NCBI RefSeq assembly: GCF_020889705.1
Contig: NZ_JACMYP010000019.1
Location: 1 to 61,530 of the forward strand
Direction of reading: 5' to 3'
Source: Bradyrhizobium altum
GTDB lineage: Bacteria > Pseudomonadota > Alphaproteobacteria > Rhizobiales > Xanthobacteraceae
Length of the DNA: 61,530 bases
The first letter of the stretch is position 1. The number at the start of each line of letters is the position of its first letter. This document shows positions 9,413 through 17,896 of this stretch, in pieces. The translations under genes and the position numbers were made by a program. A model generated the notes under the pieces. That model was given only the letters and a program-made list of their open reading frames with translations, was not told the DNA's origin and ran no database searches.

Positions 9413-9522
9413 GAAGGAACCAATCGCGCTGCGTCGTCCTGGTTCCCGCGCCGGCGACGGCCTCTTGCGGCCTTGAGTTTTGTTCTTGTTTCGTTCATAG
9501 TGAGGCACTCCGGGAGAATGCC

Positions 9523-9660
9523 ATGGACGCCGAGCGAGACCGCGAAATCATCAGGCTCTGGAATGAGCTCCGCCGGCTGCAGCGCGAGGGACGTCCGACG
9601 ACGTTGATAGTCCGCCGGATCGAGCAGGCCCTGGCAGCGAGGGAGCAGGAGGCGGCCTGA
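9523..9660 (+). CDS. Small 45-residue charged helical protein
   Basis: A 45-residue frame, MDAERDREIIRLWNELRR followed by LQREGRPTTLIVRRIEQALA and a short acidic tail. A GGGAG sequence lies six bases before the ATG. The sequence reads as one or two amphipathic helices rich in Arg and Glu. It is divergent from the neighbouring small gene, and the TRAP permease gene ends 57 bases downstream on the other strand. I recognise no family. Confidence 0.5.
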   Translation: MDAERDREIIRLWNELRRLQREGRPTTLIVRRIEQALAAREQEAA

Positions 9661-9716
9661 AGCGCGACGGCGATCGGGGCGAACCGCCATCGCGCCTGTA
9701 GTTCCTTGTTTGCGCA

Positions 9717-11075
9717 TCAGCGCCCGCCGTCCGGCCCCATCACCAGATTGGGCAGCCAGGTCGAGATCTCCGGGAAGAAGCATAGCATCAGCACGGCGAA
9801 CATCATCAGCAGCACGAAGGGCAGCGTGCCCCAGATCACCTCGCTCAGCGGGATATCGGGCGCGACGTTGCGGATGACGAAGATGTTGAGGCCGACCGGC
9901 GGGTGGATCAGGCCCATCTCCATCACGATGGTCATGACGACGCCGAACCAGATGATGTCGAACTCGGCGGCGCGGAGCGGCGGCAGGATGATCGGCGCGG
10001 TCATCAGGATGATCGAGACCGGCGGCAGGAAGAAGCCGAGCACGATCACCATCACGAGGATCGCGAACAACAGCTCCCAGCGCGGCAGGTGCATCGCGAC
10101 GATTGCTTCCGCCGCCGACTGCGAGATGTGCAAATAGCTCATCACGTAGGAATAGAGCAGCGACATGCCGATGATCAGCATCAGCATGGTCGATTCACGG
10201 ATGGTAGACTTCAGGATCGGCGACAGGTCGCTCGGTTTCCACACGCTGTAGATCACGGCGATCAGCCCGAGCGCCAGCAGGCCGCCGAGGCCGGCGGTTT
10301 CCGACGGTGTCGCGTAGCCGCCATAGAGCGCGATCATCACGCCGGTTAGCAGCAGCACGAACGGAATCACGCGCGGCAGCGCGCTGAAGCGCTCGGCCAT
10401 GGTGAACTCGTCGCGCTGCAGGATCGCGGCATCCTCGCCGGTCGCGTCATAGACGGCGCGGGCCATGGCGTATTCCTTGCGGAAGCGGAACACGGCGTAG
10501 ACGCCGAACAACGACACCAGCAGCAGTCCGGGGCCGATGCCGGCCAGAAACAGCCGTCCGAGCGACTTCTCGGCCGCGACCGCGAACAGGATCATCGTGA
10601 TCGAGGGCGGCAGCAGGATGCCGAGCGTGCCGCCGGCGGCGATGATCCCCGCGGCAAAGCCGCCGGAATAGCCGCGCTTGCGCATCTCAGGGATGCCGGC
10701 CGAACCGATCGCCGAGCAGGTCGCGGGCGAGGAACCGGCCATCGCCGCGAACAGGGCGCAGGCGAATACGTTGGCGACGCCGAGGCCGCCGGGCACGCGG
10801 TGCAGCCAGGCATGCAGCGCCGAGTAGAGATCCTGGCCGGCGCGGGATTTGCCGATCGCCGCGCCCTTCAGGATGAACAGCGGGATCGACAGCAGCGTGA
10901 TCGAGGCCATCTCCTCGTAGACGTTCTGGGTCACCGTATCGAGCGAGGCCGCCGGCATGTAGATCGCCATGAACACGACGGCGACCGCACCGAGCGCGAA
11001 TGCGATCGGCATGCCGGAGAACATCGCAAACAGGGTGGCAAGCCCGTAGGAGATGCCAATACCAAACACGGTCAT
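9717..11075 (-). CDS. TRAP transporter large permease (DctM)
   Basis: Large membrane subunit of a tripartite ATP-independent periplasmic transporter, which moves organic anions with a sodium or proton gradient. It has 452 residues and about twelve hydrophobic segments. Family features include AGSSPATCSAIGSAGIPEM and the motif GGTLGILLPPSI. The frame is open far upstream, but ATG 11075 is the start: it overlaps the DctQ stop as ATGA and gives a normal DctM N-terminus (MTVFGIGISYG). It is the last gene of the dctP-dctQ-dctM unit on this strand. Confidence 0.93.
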   Translation of the reverse strand: MTVFGIGISYGLATLFAMFSGMPIAFALGAVAVVFMAIYMPAASLDTVTQNVYEEMASITLLSIPLFILKGAAIGKSRAGQDLYSALHAWLHRVPGGLGVANVFACALFAAMAGSSPATCSAIGSAGIPEMRKRGYSGGFAAGIIAAGGTLGILLPPSITMILFAVAAEKSLGRLFLAGIGPGLLLVSLFGVYAVFRFRKEYAMARAVYDATGEDAAILQRDEFTMAERFSALPRVIPFVLLLTGVMIALYGGYATPSETAGLGGLLALGLIAVIYSVWKPSDLSPILKSTIRESTMLMLIIGMSLLYSYVMSYLHISQSAAEAIVAMHLPRWELLFAILVMVIVLGFFLPPVSIILMTAPIILPPLRAAEFDIIWFGVVMTIVMEMGLIHPPVGLNIFVIRNVAPDIPLSEVIWGTLPFVLLMMFAVLMLCFFPEISTWLPNLVMGPDGGR

Positions 11076-11626
11076 CGGCGCGCGCCACCGGTCAGCGGAA
11101 TGAGGATTTGCAGAAGGAGCTGCACGCAGAGCAGCGTCATGCCCAGCGCCATCAGCCCATAGGGGATGGCGAGCGGCGGCGACCACATCGAGTTGGACAC
11201 CTGGCCGTCGACATAGGCCTCGTGCGCCAGGGTCCAGGACTTCCAGGCGAAGAAGGTGCAGAACGCGAAGCTCGCCACGTCGACCAGCCACAGCCTGATG
11301 CTGTTGGCGCGCGCCGAGAGCAGGCCGACGAACGCCTCGATGCTGACATGACCGCGCTGGCTCTGCACATAGGCCGACGACATGAAGGTGGCGCCGACTA
11401 GCAGGAATACGGCGGCCTCGTCCTGCCAGTAGTTCGGGCTGTGGAACAGGGCGCGGCCGAGCACGCTGTAGCTCAGGATCACGCAGGCCGCGATCAAGGC
11501 GAGCGCGGCGAACACCACGATGATGTTGTTGCAGACCGACAGCGCACGCCCGAGCAGCGCCACGGGTGTATGGCCCGTGGCGATGCTTGGGGTTTCGGCT
11601 TGATCCGCGGCCGGACCATGCATCAT
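11072..11626 (-). CDS. TRAP transporter small permease (DctQ)
   Basis: Small four-helix subunit of the same TRAP transporter, 184 residues. The segments include NIIVVFAALALIAACVILSY and the conserved YWQDEAAVFLLVGATFMSSA region. ATG 11626 overlaps the DctP stop (ATGA), and the stop overlaps the DctM start, so the three genes are translationally coupled. Confidence 0.9.
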   Translation of the reverse strand: MMHGPAADQAETPSIATGHTPVALLGRALSVCNNIIVVFAALALIAACVILSYSVLGRALFHSPNYWQDEAAVFLLVGATFMSSAYVQSQRGHVSIEAFVGLLSARANSIRLWLVDVASFAFCTFFAWKSWTLAHEAYVDGQVSNSMWSPPLAIPYGLMALGMTLLCVQLLLQILIPLTGGARR

Positions 11627-12645
11627 GCGGCGACGTCGCTTGCGAGCTTCAGCAGGTTGGCTGATGTCGCCGTCTTGGCACCGTAGTCCTTCCAGGCGGT
11701 GTCGCGCGCGATGTCGCGCCACTTGCCGACAATGGCGGCGTCGAGTGCGCTGACCTTGGCGCCGGCCTTCTCATAGACCTTGGTGACTTCGATATCGTCG
11801 TCCTGCGCCCCCTTGCGGCCGAACGCCTCGAGCTCGGCGCCGACGGCGAGGATGATGTCCTGCTGGTTCTTCGGCAGCTTGTCGAAGATCGCCTTCGACA
11901 TCATCAACGGCTCCAGCATGAACCAGTAGGAGGCGCCGGCGCCCGAGGTCAGCGACTTCGCGACCTCCTCGAGGCGGAACGAGATCAGGCTGGTGGAGGA
12001 GGTGATGCCGGCATCGCAGGCGCCGGTCTGCATCGCGGCGTAGATCTCGTTGGACGGCACCGACAGCACGGCGGCGCCGGCGGTCTGCAGCACCATGTCC
12101 ATCTCGCGCGAGCCGCCGCGCACCTTGAGGCCCTTGGCGTCTTCGGGCGCCACGATCGCCTTGGAGCGGCTGGCGACGCCGCCGGCCTGCCAGACCCAGG
12201 AGATCAGCAGAATGCCCTTGTCGGCGAGGAAGTCGCTCAGCGCCTTGCCGACCGGCTCCTTCTTCCAGCGCAGGCCCTGGTCGTAGGTCGTGACCAGGCC
12301 CGGCATCAGGCCGATATTGGTCTCCGGCAACTCGCCGCCGGCATAGGGCATCGGATAGAGGCTGAGATCGAGCGCGCCCTTGCGCATCGCCGAGAACTGC
12401 GCGTTGGTCTTGATCTGCGAGGAGTTCGGATAGATCTCGGGAGTGAGGTCGCCGCCCGAGCGCTTGGCGACCTCGGCCGCGAACATCCGGCACAGCCTGT
12501 CGCGGAAATCGCCCTTGTCGATGGTGCCGCCGGGGAACTGATGCGAGATCTTCAGTGTGGTCGCGGCATGCGCAGTCCCGACACCCATCCGCAGGACGGC
12601 GGGTGCGGCGAGGGCGGAAGCGAGGACGTGGCGGCGTGTGAGCAT
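11623..12645 (-). CDS. TRAP transporter substrate-binding protein (DctP)
   Basis: Periplasmic receptor of the TRAP system, 340 residues. The signal is of twin-arginine type: TRRHVLASALAAPAVL, cleaved near GTAHA before ATTLKISHQFPGG. The conserved receptor arginine region is KGLKVRGGSREMD, followed by the Asn-containing PSNEIYAAMQTGACDAG. This family binds carboxylates such as C4-dicarboxylates, keto acids or sugar acids; the exact ligand cannot be read from sequence. It is first in the operon, with a 329-base leader and promoter region upstream. Confidence 0.92.
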   Translation of the reverse strand: MLTRRHVLASALAAPAVLRMGVGTAHAATTLKISHQFPGGTIDKGDFRDRLCRMFAAEVAKRSGGDLTPEIYPNSSQIKTNAQFSAMRKGALDLSLYPMPYAGGELPETNIGLMPGLVTTYDQGLRWKKEPVGKALSDFLADKGILLISWVWQAGGVASRSKAIVAPEDAKGLKVRGGSREMDMVLQTAGAAVLSVPSNEIYAAMQTGACDAGITSSTSLISFRLEEVAKSLTSGAGASYWFMLEPLMMSKAIFDKLPKNQQDIILAVGAELEAFGRKGAQDDDIEVTKVYEKAGAKVSALDAAIVGKWRDIARDTAWKDYGAKTATSANLLKLASDVAA

Positions 12646-12974
12646 GGTTGTTCCCCTGAAGAGCTTCTTGAGTGGCTGTTAGACCGGCGCGGAGCTTTAG
12701 CCTAGCCGGTCTTCGCGTGAAACTTCTCTAGTCTGATAGTTCGAGGCGCCCTGTTAGTGCGGGCCGGCAGGCGGTCGCAAGGGTTGCCGTTGCTGCGGCG
12801 CACACTGCGCTGCCGCAGCGTCGCCGCCCGATCCTCGCGCGATGAGCGATGGGCGTACGCGCCGGTGTGCTTCAAGAATTTGTTATTGAAGGTAACAACC
12901 GGCGGCGCAAGTGCGTCGAGGAGAGAGCGGCAAGTCGTCGCGCTCACATTTGACCACACAAGGGATCACTCATC
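12646..12974. other. Intergenic region between divergent dctP and MXKDX genes
   Basis: No convincing gene. The stretch must hold both promoters. An inverted repeat AGACCGGC (12681-12688) and GCCGGTCT (12705-12712), spacer 16, lies 36-67 bases upstream of the dctP start and could be an operator or leader hairpin. I see no clear -35/-10 pair. Confidence 0.5.
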
Positions 12975-13208
12975 ATGACCACCAAGACCCGCCTCGGCCT
13001 TTCCGCCGCGCTGCTCTCGTTCAGCCTCGCGCTCGCCCCCGCCGCCTTCGCTCAGGACAAGATGGGCAAGGACGACGCGATGAAGAAGGAAGGCACAATG
13101 TCCAAGGATGCCATGAAGAAGGACGATGGCATGATGAAGAAGGACGACGCCATGAAGAAGGACGGCGGCGCGATGATGAAGAAAGACGACGGCATGAAGA
13201 AGAACTGA
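12975..13208 (+). CDS. Pentapeptide MXKDX repeat protein
   Basis: A 77-residue exported protein. The signal peptide is about 26 residues, ending APAAFA before QDKMGKDD. The mature part is almost entirely repeats of the type MKKDD, MSKDA, MMKKD, so Met, Lys and Asp make up most of it. This matches the MXKDX pentapeptide family of small periplasmic proteins of unknown function. A role in metal binding or stress is only a guess. It converges on the DUF6481-like gene, with a strong hairpin between. Confidence 0.88.
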   Translation: MTTKTRLGLSAALLSFSLALAPAAFAQDKMGKDDAMKKEGTMSKDAMKKDDGMMKKDDAMKKDGGAMMKKDDGMKKN

Positions 13209-13231
13209 CCGCCGCCACCGCTCATCATTCG

Positions 13232-13256
13232 CAGGCCCGCCATCGTGGCGGGCCTG
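13232..13256. terminator. Bidirectional terminator-like hairpin
   Basis: CAGGCCCGCC (13232-13241) and GGCGGGCCTG (13247-13256) form a perfect 10-bp stem with a five-base loop. It sits between the convergent MXKDX and DUF6481-like genes. T tracts are weak, but position and stem strength favour a shared terminator. Confidence 0.65.
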
Positions 13257-13264
13257 GTTACGCC

Positions 13265-13621
13265 TCAGCGCTTCTTCTTGCCGCGCTCCTTGCGCGCCGC
13301 GTAGCGCGCGTCGCGCTTGGCCTTCTGCTCGACCTCGAGCGCAGCCAGTCTTTCGGTTTCCTCTTCCTTCTCCCGCGCGATCCGGGCGGCCTCGGCTGCG
13401 GCGGCCTCTTCCTCGCGGCGCTTCCGCTCGGCCCTCTCGATTTCGCGGGCTTCCTTGGCCTTGGCGCGGCGCTCGGCGATCGCCGCGCGCTCGTCGGCCC
13501 GTGCCTTCACGGTCGGATCGTCGGCGCCCGGCTGGGTACGAAACTTGTTGAGGAGGTTTTGCCGCGCCTGCAGGGCCGCTTTCTGGCGGTCGGCAAAACC
13601 CGGTTCCTTGAAGCCACTCAT
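13265..13621 (-). CDS. DUF6481-like coiled-coil protein
   Basis: A 118-residue cytoplasmic protein starting MSGFKEPGFADRQKAALQAR. About residues 40-110 are Arg/Lys/Glu/Ala-rich and clearly helical, probably a long coiled coil, ending in the basic tail RKERGKKKR. The N-terminal FKEPxFADRQ signature fits the DUF6481 family as I remember it. The function is unknown. ATG 13621 is preferred over an upstream in-frame start because the family signature starts there. Confidence 0.75.
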   Translation of the reverse strand: MSGFKEPGFADRQKAALQARQNLLNKFRTQPGADDPTVKARADERAAIAERRAKAKEAREIERAERKRREEEAAAAEAARIAREKEEETERLAALEVEQKAKRDARYAARKERGKKKR

Positions 13622-13826
13622 AGAGGAAGCCTGCTGCTTTCTGTTCGTTGATGGATGAGGTTCGGTTCGGCGTTTCAATAAGTGAATGGCGGCGAAAAGG
13701 CCAGTGGCGAACGGGGGGCTGTGGAGCAAAGGAGATATGAGCGGACAGCAAATGGCCGACGGCGGTGTTTGCGCCCGGCTGGCGGCCGGCGTGGTGAGTG
13801 CTTGGTCACCGAACCTGCCGACAGGC

Positions 13827-14048
13827 CTAGCCGCGCTGAAACTGCTCGCGCCGGCCGTTGCCGAGCACCTTGGCGACTGTCTCGGCGGTCATCGCGCTCC
13901 GGTCCGAGGCGCGCTGCGCTTCCAGCCTGTCGCGCGCCTTTTCCGTGATCAGGAGGCTGATCAGCCGCAGTCTGGCGGTCTCGTCGACAGCTTCCGAGAG
14001 CAGCTGCCTGTAACGCTGATAATCGTAACTCGCTTCTTGTTCGCTCAC
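13827..14048 (-). CDS. Small hypothetical protein
   Basis: About 73 residues from GTG 14048 (VSEQEASYDYQRYRQLLSEA). GTG 14054 or GTG 14063 are alternatives, and the frame stays open further upstream. The core ARLRLISLLITEKARDRL and the conserved-looking end ETVAKVLGNG suggest a helical cytoplasmic protein. Similar short proteins occur in Bradyrhizobium, but I know no function. Confidence 0.55.
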   Translation of the reverse strand: MSEQEASYDYQRYRQLLSEAVDETARLRLISLLITEKARDRLEAQRASDRSAMTAETVAKVLGNGRREQFQRG

Positions 14049-14234
14049 CGGCACGCCCCGCACACGCGCTCCACTCAGCGAGCAGTTTTTCGCGAGTCGC
14101 GCCAGCCCGCAATGGAATTGCAGGGCCGATCGCTGCCGGCGCGCATTTCGTTGTGCGAGTGTTGCAGAATTGATCGCACGCAACCGTGCAAACGGTCATG
14201 ATGCGGGCGATGGCAAAAGGGAACCGAAGCGGCC

Positions 14235-14411
14235 ATGAGCGAATCCGAAGACGGAGGTAACCGCCGCGGGGCGCTGATCGGATTGCTCGTCGCGGTGGTC
14301 ATGCTCGCGGTTGGTCTCTGGCTTGCGCATGACCTGACGGCGGCGAGCAAGATGCAGGACTGCCTGATGTCGGGCCGGACCAACTGTAATGTGATCGAGC
14401 CGGCGCGCTGA
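14235..14411 (+). CDS. Small single-pass membrane protein
   Basis: A 58-residue protein starting MSESEDGGNRRGALIG. One transmembrane helix (ALIGLLVAVVMLAVGLWLAH) is followed by a short exported part with two cysteines (MQDCLMSGRTNC). The inside end is charged and the outside end could hold a disulphide. It is too small for a family call. It is oriented away from the previous hypothetical gene. Confidence 0.6.
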   Translation: MSESEDGGNRRGALIGLLVAVVMLAVGLWLAHDLTAASKMQDCLMSGRTNCNVIEPAR

Positions 14412-14550
14412 TCCTGCCTTGCGGCAGTGCAATATCGCTCCCACATCACGCCCAAGATTCGGGCTGAACTGTTTGGTCCTGATTGTGATTCCGGTCACAC
14501 GCGGGCAGGCGGGCTGCCTCGACTCCCAGAGATCGGCGGGAACCAAGGCC

Positions 14551-14856
14551 ATGATGTCCAAGCTGTGGTCCGGAACGGGCGCGGCACTGGCTGCCGCAGC
14601 CGCGGCGGGTGCCGTTTTGGTAGCGTATCTATCCCTGACGCTGGCGTCGCCAGAACCGGTGTCGAGCGCGGCGCTCGGGCCGGCCTGGCAATGCAGCCGG
14701 GTGGCTTTCGTGCTGACCACCTGCACGCGGGCGGGCGAGGATGAACAAGAGGCCAGAGCTGAGCGCGAGGTGAAGGCCGAGCGTGAGGTCAAGACCGAGG
14801 GCGAGGTCAAGGCGATCCCGGTGCGGGCCAAGGACGATTGCCCGCCGGAACCCTAG
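14551..14856 (+). CDS. Small membrane-anchored protein with hexapeptide repeats
   Basis: About 101 residues from ATG 14551 (a second ATG follows directly). An N-terminal hydrophobic helix ([18 protein letters not shown]) precedes an exported part with Cys pairs (WQCSRVAFVLTTC). A charged tail has three six-residue repeats, AEREVK, AEREVK and TEGEVK. The family is unknown. The arrangement resembles the preceding 58-residue gene, and the two may be co-transcribed. Confidence 0.5.
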   Translation: MMSKLWSGTGAALAAAAAAGAVLVAYLSLTLASPEPVSSAALGPAWQCSRVAFVLTTCTRAGEDEQEARAEREVKAEREVKTEGEVKAIPVRAKDDCPPEP

Positions 14857-14953
14857 ATCTTTGTTTCTGACGCGTCGTCTTTAAGCGGATCGGTGCCCAC
14901 TTCGCTCAAGCGCGCTCTGGCCGGCCGGGCTGCGGTCGCGGCCGTATTTCAAA

Positions 14954-15130
14954 CTATTTCTTGGTGGCGCCACGCGGCTTGATGGAGAGGCCAAGGCGCA
15001 TCGCCATCTTCTTGATACGGTCCGGCGAACGGCCGGTCGCCTTCACGACCTCCTCCAGCGACTTGGAGGAGCGCGCCAATTCCATCAGTCGTCGGTCCTC
15101 CTTGAACGACCACCGCGGCTTTCGGGCCAT
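14954..15130 (-). CDS. Small SANT/Myb-like helix-turn-helix protein
   Basis: 58 residues from ATG 15130, which has AAGGA ten bases upstream; an ATG at 15151 gives 65 residues. The sequence RWSFKEDRRLMELARSSKSL, then EEVVKATGRSPDRIKKMA, reads as a three-helix Myb/SANT-like DNA-binding fold with a basic C-terminus. A DNA-binding role is an inference from this pattern. Confidence 0.6.
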   Translation of the reverse strand: MARKPRWSFKEDRRLMELARSSKSLEEVVKATGRSPDRIKKMAMRLGLSIKPRGATKK

Positions 15131-15291
15131 CTTGTTGGTATCCTTGTGCATTGCTGGGCAACAAAGCCGCCAGGCGGGGTCGCCTGACGGCCTTGCCGGT
15201 GTGGGCCCGGACCTTGGGGAAATGTCCGGTGGATAAGCAATACCGCTTCCGGATCAGGTCGCAATTGAAACCGAAATTTAACCTAACCTAT

Positions 15292-15327
15292 CAAGGTTAC
15301 TTGCAAGGATACTTGGAAGGATACTTG
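15292..15327 (+). repeat. Three tandem 12-bp repeats
   Basis: CAAGGTTACTTG, CAAGGATACTTG and GAAGGATACTTG follow one another without gaps, ending 23 bases before the lipoprotein start codon. Each unit contains an AAGG core resembling a ribosome-binding site, so the array lies in the 5' leader or promoter of the lipoprotein gene. Confidence 0.9.
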
Positions 15328-15350
15328 GATAGAGCGTGGCAGGAGGCCTT

Positions 15351-15566
15351 ATGCGCAAGGTCGCCATTTTGAGTGCCGCAGCATTTTTACTGTCCGGTTG
15401 CTGGTCCGACCCGGAGGTCACGGGATCGACCAACAGCTGCGCGGCCAATCTTTATAGTCAGTACAATCCCAAGGTCATGGATCAGTGCGTCAACGCCTGC
15501 ATCAAGTGTGACCATGGCAACGTCACGACCTGCACGACCTCCTGTACGCTGAAGGGCGCGCGGTAA
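15351..15566 (+). CDS. Small Cys-rich lipoprotein
   Basis: 71 residues from ATG 15351, with AGGAGG four bases upstream. An in-frame GTG at 15336 is less likely. The signal is MRKVAILSAAAFLLSGC, a clear lipobox (LSGC). The mature part has six further cysteines in the pattern NSC, DQC, NAC, IKC, TTC, TSC, enough for three disulphides. The serine after the lipid cysteine region does not suggest inner-membrane retention, so an outer-membrane location is likely. The function is unknown. Confidence 0.75.
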   Translation: MRKVAILSAAAFLLSGCWSDPEVTGSTNSCAANLYSQYNPKVMDQCVNACIKCDHGNVTTCTTSCTLKGAR

Positions 15567-15740
15567 CCGATCCGCACGCACCGACGCGAACAGGGCCCGG
15601 CGGTCGCATGCGTGCGCGTTCGCGGGATCGCGTGGCTGCGCGATATCGGCGCGCCTTGCGCGGCGTCATGAACGCCGTTATCGCGTCTGTTCGGCGGCGC
15701 CATCGCCGAGCCGGAAACCAAGAGCGTGGAACAGAGCGCG

Positions 15741-16657
15741 ATGAGCGGGCCTTCCTATGTCGCGGTCGATTGGGGCACCAGCAGCTTCCGGCTCTGGCTG
15801 ATGAGCGCTGGCGGCGAGCTGTTCGGCGAACGGCGCAGCGACGAGGGCATGACGGCGGCCGCCAGGGCCGGCTTTGCGTCGGTGCTGCAATCGCATCTCG
15901 ACGCGCTGGGCGCGGCGGCCAATCTGCCGGTCGTGATCTGCGGCATGGCCGGCGCGCGGCAGGGCTGGGTCGAGGCCGGCTATGTCGACACACCGGCGCA
16001 TCTCTCCGATATCCTCAAAGGCGCCGTCGTGGTCAGGGGGCAGCCGTGCGATATCCGCATCCTGCCCGGGATTGCACAGCGCCATGCTGCGGCACCCGAT
16101 GTGATGCGTGGCGAGGAAACCCAGTTGCTCGGCGCGCTCGGCCTGGATGCGCCGGGTGAGGCCCTCGTTTGCATGCCGGGAACCCATTCCAAATGGGTGC
16201 GCCTGCGCGGTGGAACGGTCGAGCGCTTTGCGACCTTCATGACCGGCGAGTTGTTCAGCGTGGTTGCGCGCGACACCATATTCTGTCGCATGCCGTCGCC
16301 GGTGCGGAAGAGGCCGTTGATGCCGATGCGTTCCGCTCGGCCGTCGCCGAGGCGTTCGCAAAGCCGGCGCTATCAGCCAATTTGCTGTTTCGGGTGCGAT
16401 CGCGGCAGTTGCTGTTCGGCGGCAGCGCGCAGGCGGCCCGTGAGACGATCTCCGGCACGTTGATCGGTGCCGAGCTGGCGGCCGGCCTTGCCGAGCGGGA
16501 GCGAGCAACGCCGGTTACGCTGATTGCATCGGGCCGCCTGCAACGGCTCTATCGGATCGCGCTCGAAAGCCTTTCGATTCCGCTCAACGTGATGGATGCG
16601 GAGGAGGCGGTTCGCCGTGGCCTCGCCGGCGCCGCGGCGGCGATCTGGACCAATTGA
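15741..16657 (+). pseudogene. dgoK: 2-dehydro-3-deoxygalactonokinase, frameshifted
   Basis: Phosphorylates 2-dehydro-3-deoxygalactonate in the De Ley-Doudoroff galactose pathway. The N-terminal ATPase fold is intact (VAVDWGTSSFRLWLM, GEETQLLGALG, MPGTHSKW). After FMTGELFSVVARDT the frame is lost, and the rest (ILSHAVAGAEEAVDADAFRS to the end) continues in another frame up to 16657. Two extra bases at about 16278-16282 explain this: CCATATTCTG would read in frame as CCATTCTG. With them removed, the protein would have about 304 residues, the family length. ATG 15741 is the likely start (GTG 15726 is in frame). It is either a recent pseudogene or a sequencing error. dgoA follows after 11 bases. 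Confidence 0.88.
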
Positions 16658-16668
16658 GGGATCAACGC

Positions 16669-17304
16669 ATGAGCATTCCGTTTCCTCCGATGAAGCGTCC
16701 GCTGGTCGCGATCCTGCGCGGTGTCAAGCCGGGCGAGGCTTTGGGCATCGTCAGCGCGCTGCTCGAGGCTGATATGACCGCGATCGAGATCCCGCTGAAC
16801 TCCCCCGAGCCGTTCCGTTCGATAGAGATTGCGGCGAGGCGGGCGCCTGCTGATGTCCTGATCGGCGCCGGCACGGTGCTGACCGCGGGAGACGTCGATC
16901 GTCTCCATGACGCCGGCGGGCGCCTCATGGTGTCGCCGAACGTCGATGTCGATGTGCTGGCGCGCGCCCGGCACCATGCGATGATCACGATGCCCGGTGT
17001 GTTCTCGCCGACGGAAGCGCTGCTCGCCGCGCGCGCGGGCGCCTCGAGCCTGAAGTTCTTTCCGGCAAGCGTGCTCGGCGCTTCCGGCATCTCGGCGATC
17101 CGCGCCGTGCTGCCGCCGGATGTGATGCTCGCCGCCGTCGGCGGCGTCTCGGACCAGAATTTCGCGGAGTATGTGAAGGCGGGCATTCGCGCCTTCGGTC
17201 TCGGCAGCAGCCTCTACAAGCCGGGCATGACGGCCGCGGATGTTGCGGTCCGCGCAAAGGTGACAATCGAGGCGTATGACAGGGCCGTGCAGGGCGCGAG
17301 CTAG
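16669..17304 (+). CDS. dgoA: 2-dehydro-3-deoxy-6-phosphogalactonate aldolase
   Basis: Class I aldolase of the KDPG/KDPGal family, cleaving the DgoK product to pyruvate and glyceraldehyde 3-phosphate. It has 211 residues. The active-site Glu is in AIEIPLNSP, the phosphate/GAGT motif is LIGAGTVL, and the Schiff-base lysine is in SSLKFFPAS. GAGGGA lies seven bases before ATG 16669. Neighbouring dgoK makes the galactonate version more likely than the gluconate one (Eda). The other pathway genes are not in the window. Confidence 0.9.
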   Translation: MSIPFPPMKRPLVAILRGVKPGEALGIVSALLEADMTAIEIPLNSPEPFRSIEIAARRAPADVLIGAGTVLTAGDVDRLHDAGGRLMVSPNVDVDVLARARHHAMITMPGVFSPTEALLAARAGASSLKFFPASVLGASGISAIRAVLPPDVMLAAVGGVSDQNFAEYVKAGIRAFGLGSSLYKPGMTAADVAVRAKVTIEAYDRAVQGAS

Positions 17305-17331
17305 GCCCGGTCCGCAATTCCTGACCGCGGG

Positions 17332-17637
17332 CTAATCGTCGCGCTTTCCGCCGTCGATCACCCTGAACAGCGGGGCTGCCTCGCGAGGATTCTCGAGCAG
17401 CTCTTCGACCATGGCGATCGCGGCCGCGACGTATTTCCCGGTCGCGGCGTCCAGCGGCCGTTCGGCTTCGTCTGCCAGCGCGAGCTTGGCGCCTTCGAGC
17501 AGTTTGCGTGTGCGGATGGCGGACTCGTCGCCGGAGGTCAGGGCGGCGCGCGCGATCGATCGCAGCACGAACAGCTCGCCCTCCAGCCGCAGCAGGCGGT
17601 CGTTCAGCTTGCTCAGCACAGTATTCAGGTTCCGCAT
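17332..17637 (-). CDS. Small hypothetical protein
   Basis: 101 residues from ATG 17637, preceded by AGAGGA. It reads as helical: MRNLNTVLSKLNDRLLRLEG, then ELFVLRSIARAAL, then KYVAAAIAMVEELLENPR. There is no signal peptide or membrane segment, and I recognise no family. It converges on dgoA with 27 bases between stops. Confidence 0.6.
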   Translation of the reverse strand: MRNLNTVLSKLNDRLLRLEGELFVLRSIARAALTSGDESAIRTRKLLEGAKLALADEAERPLDAATGKYVAAAIAMVEELLENPREAAPLFRVIDGGKRDD

Positions 17638-17896
17638 GTCGTCCTCTCCGGGCGTTGGACCCGTCTTCCATACACGGTCATTCCTGACGAAATTCTTGTG
17701 CAGGCCACACACCATTTGGTTTGTTGAACGGCGTCGCCGGCCACCTCATGTTCCCGGCGGCCCTGGCAGGCGCTGTCGTCCGCGGAGCGATTTGTGGATC
17801 ACGGCGAATAGCCCTAGTAGAGTGTCCGCGGTCAGGCGCCCCGGCGCGGGCGCCGTGGGCGCATCCGCTTCATTTGGGAACGACGAAGGAACGCAT

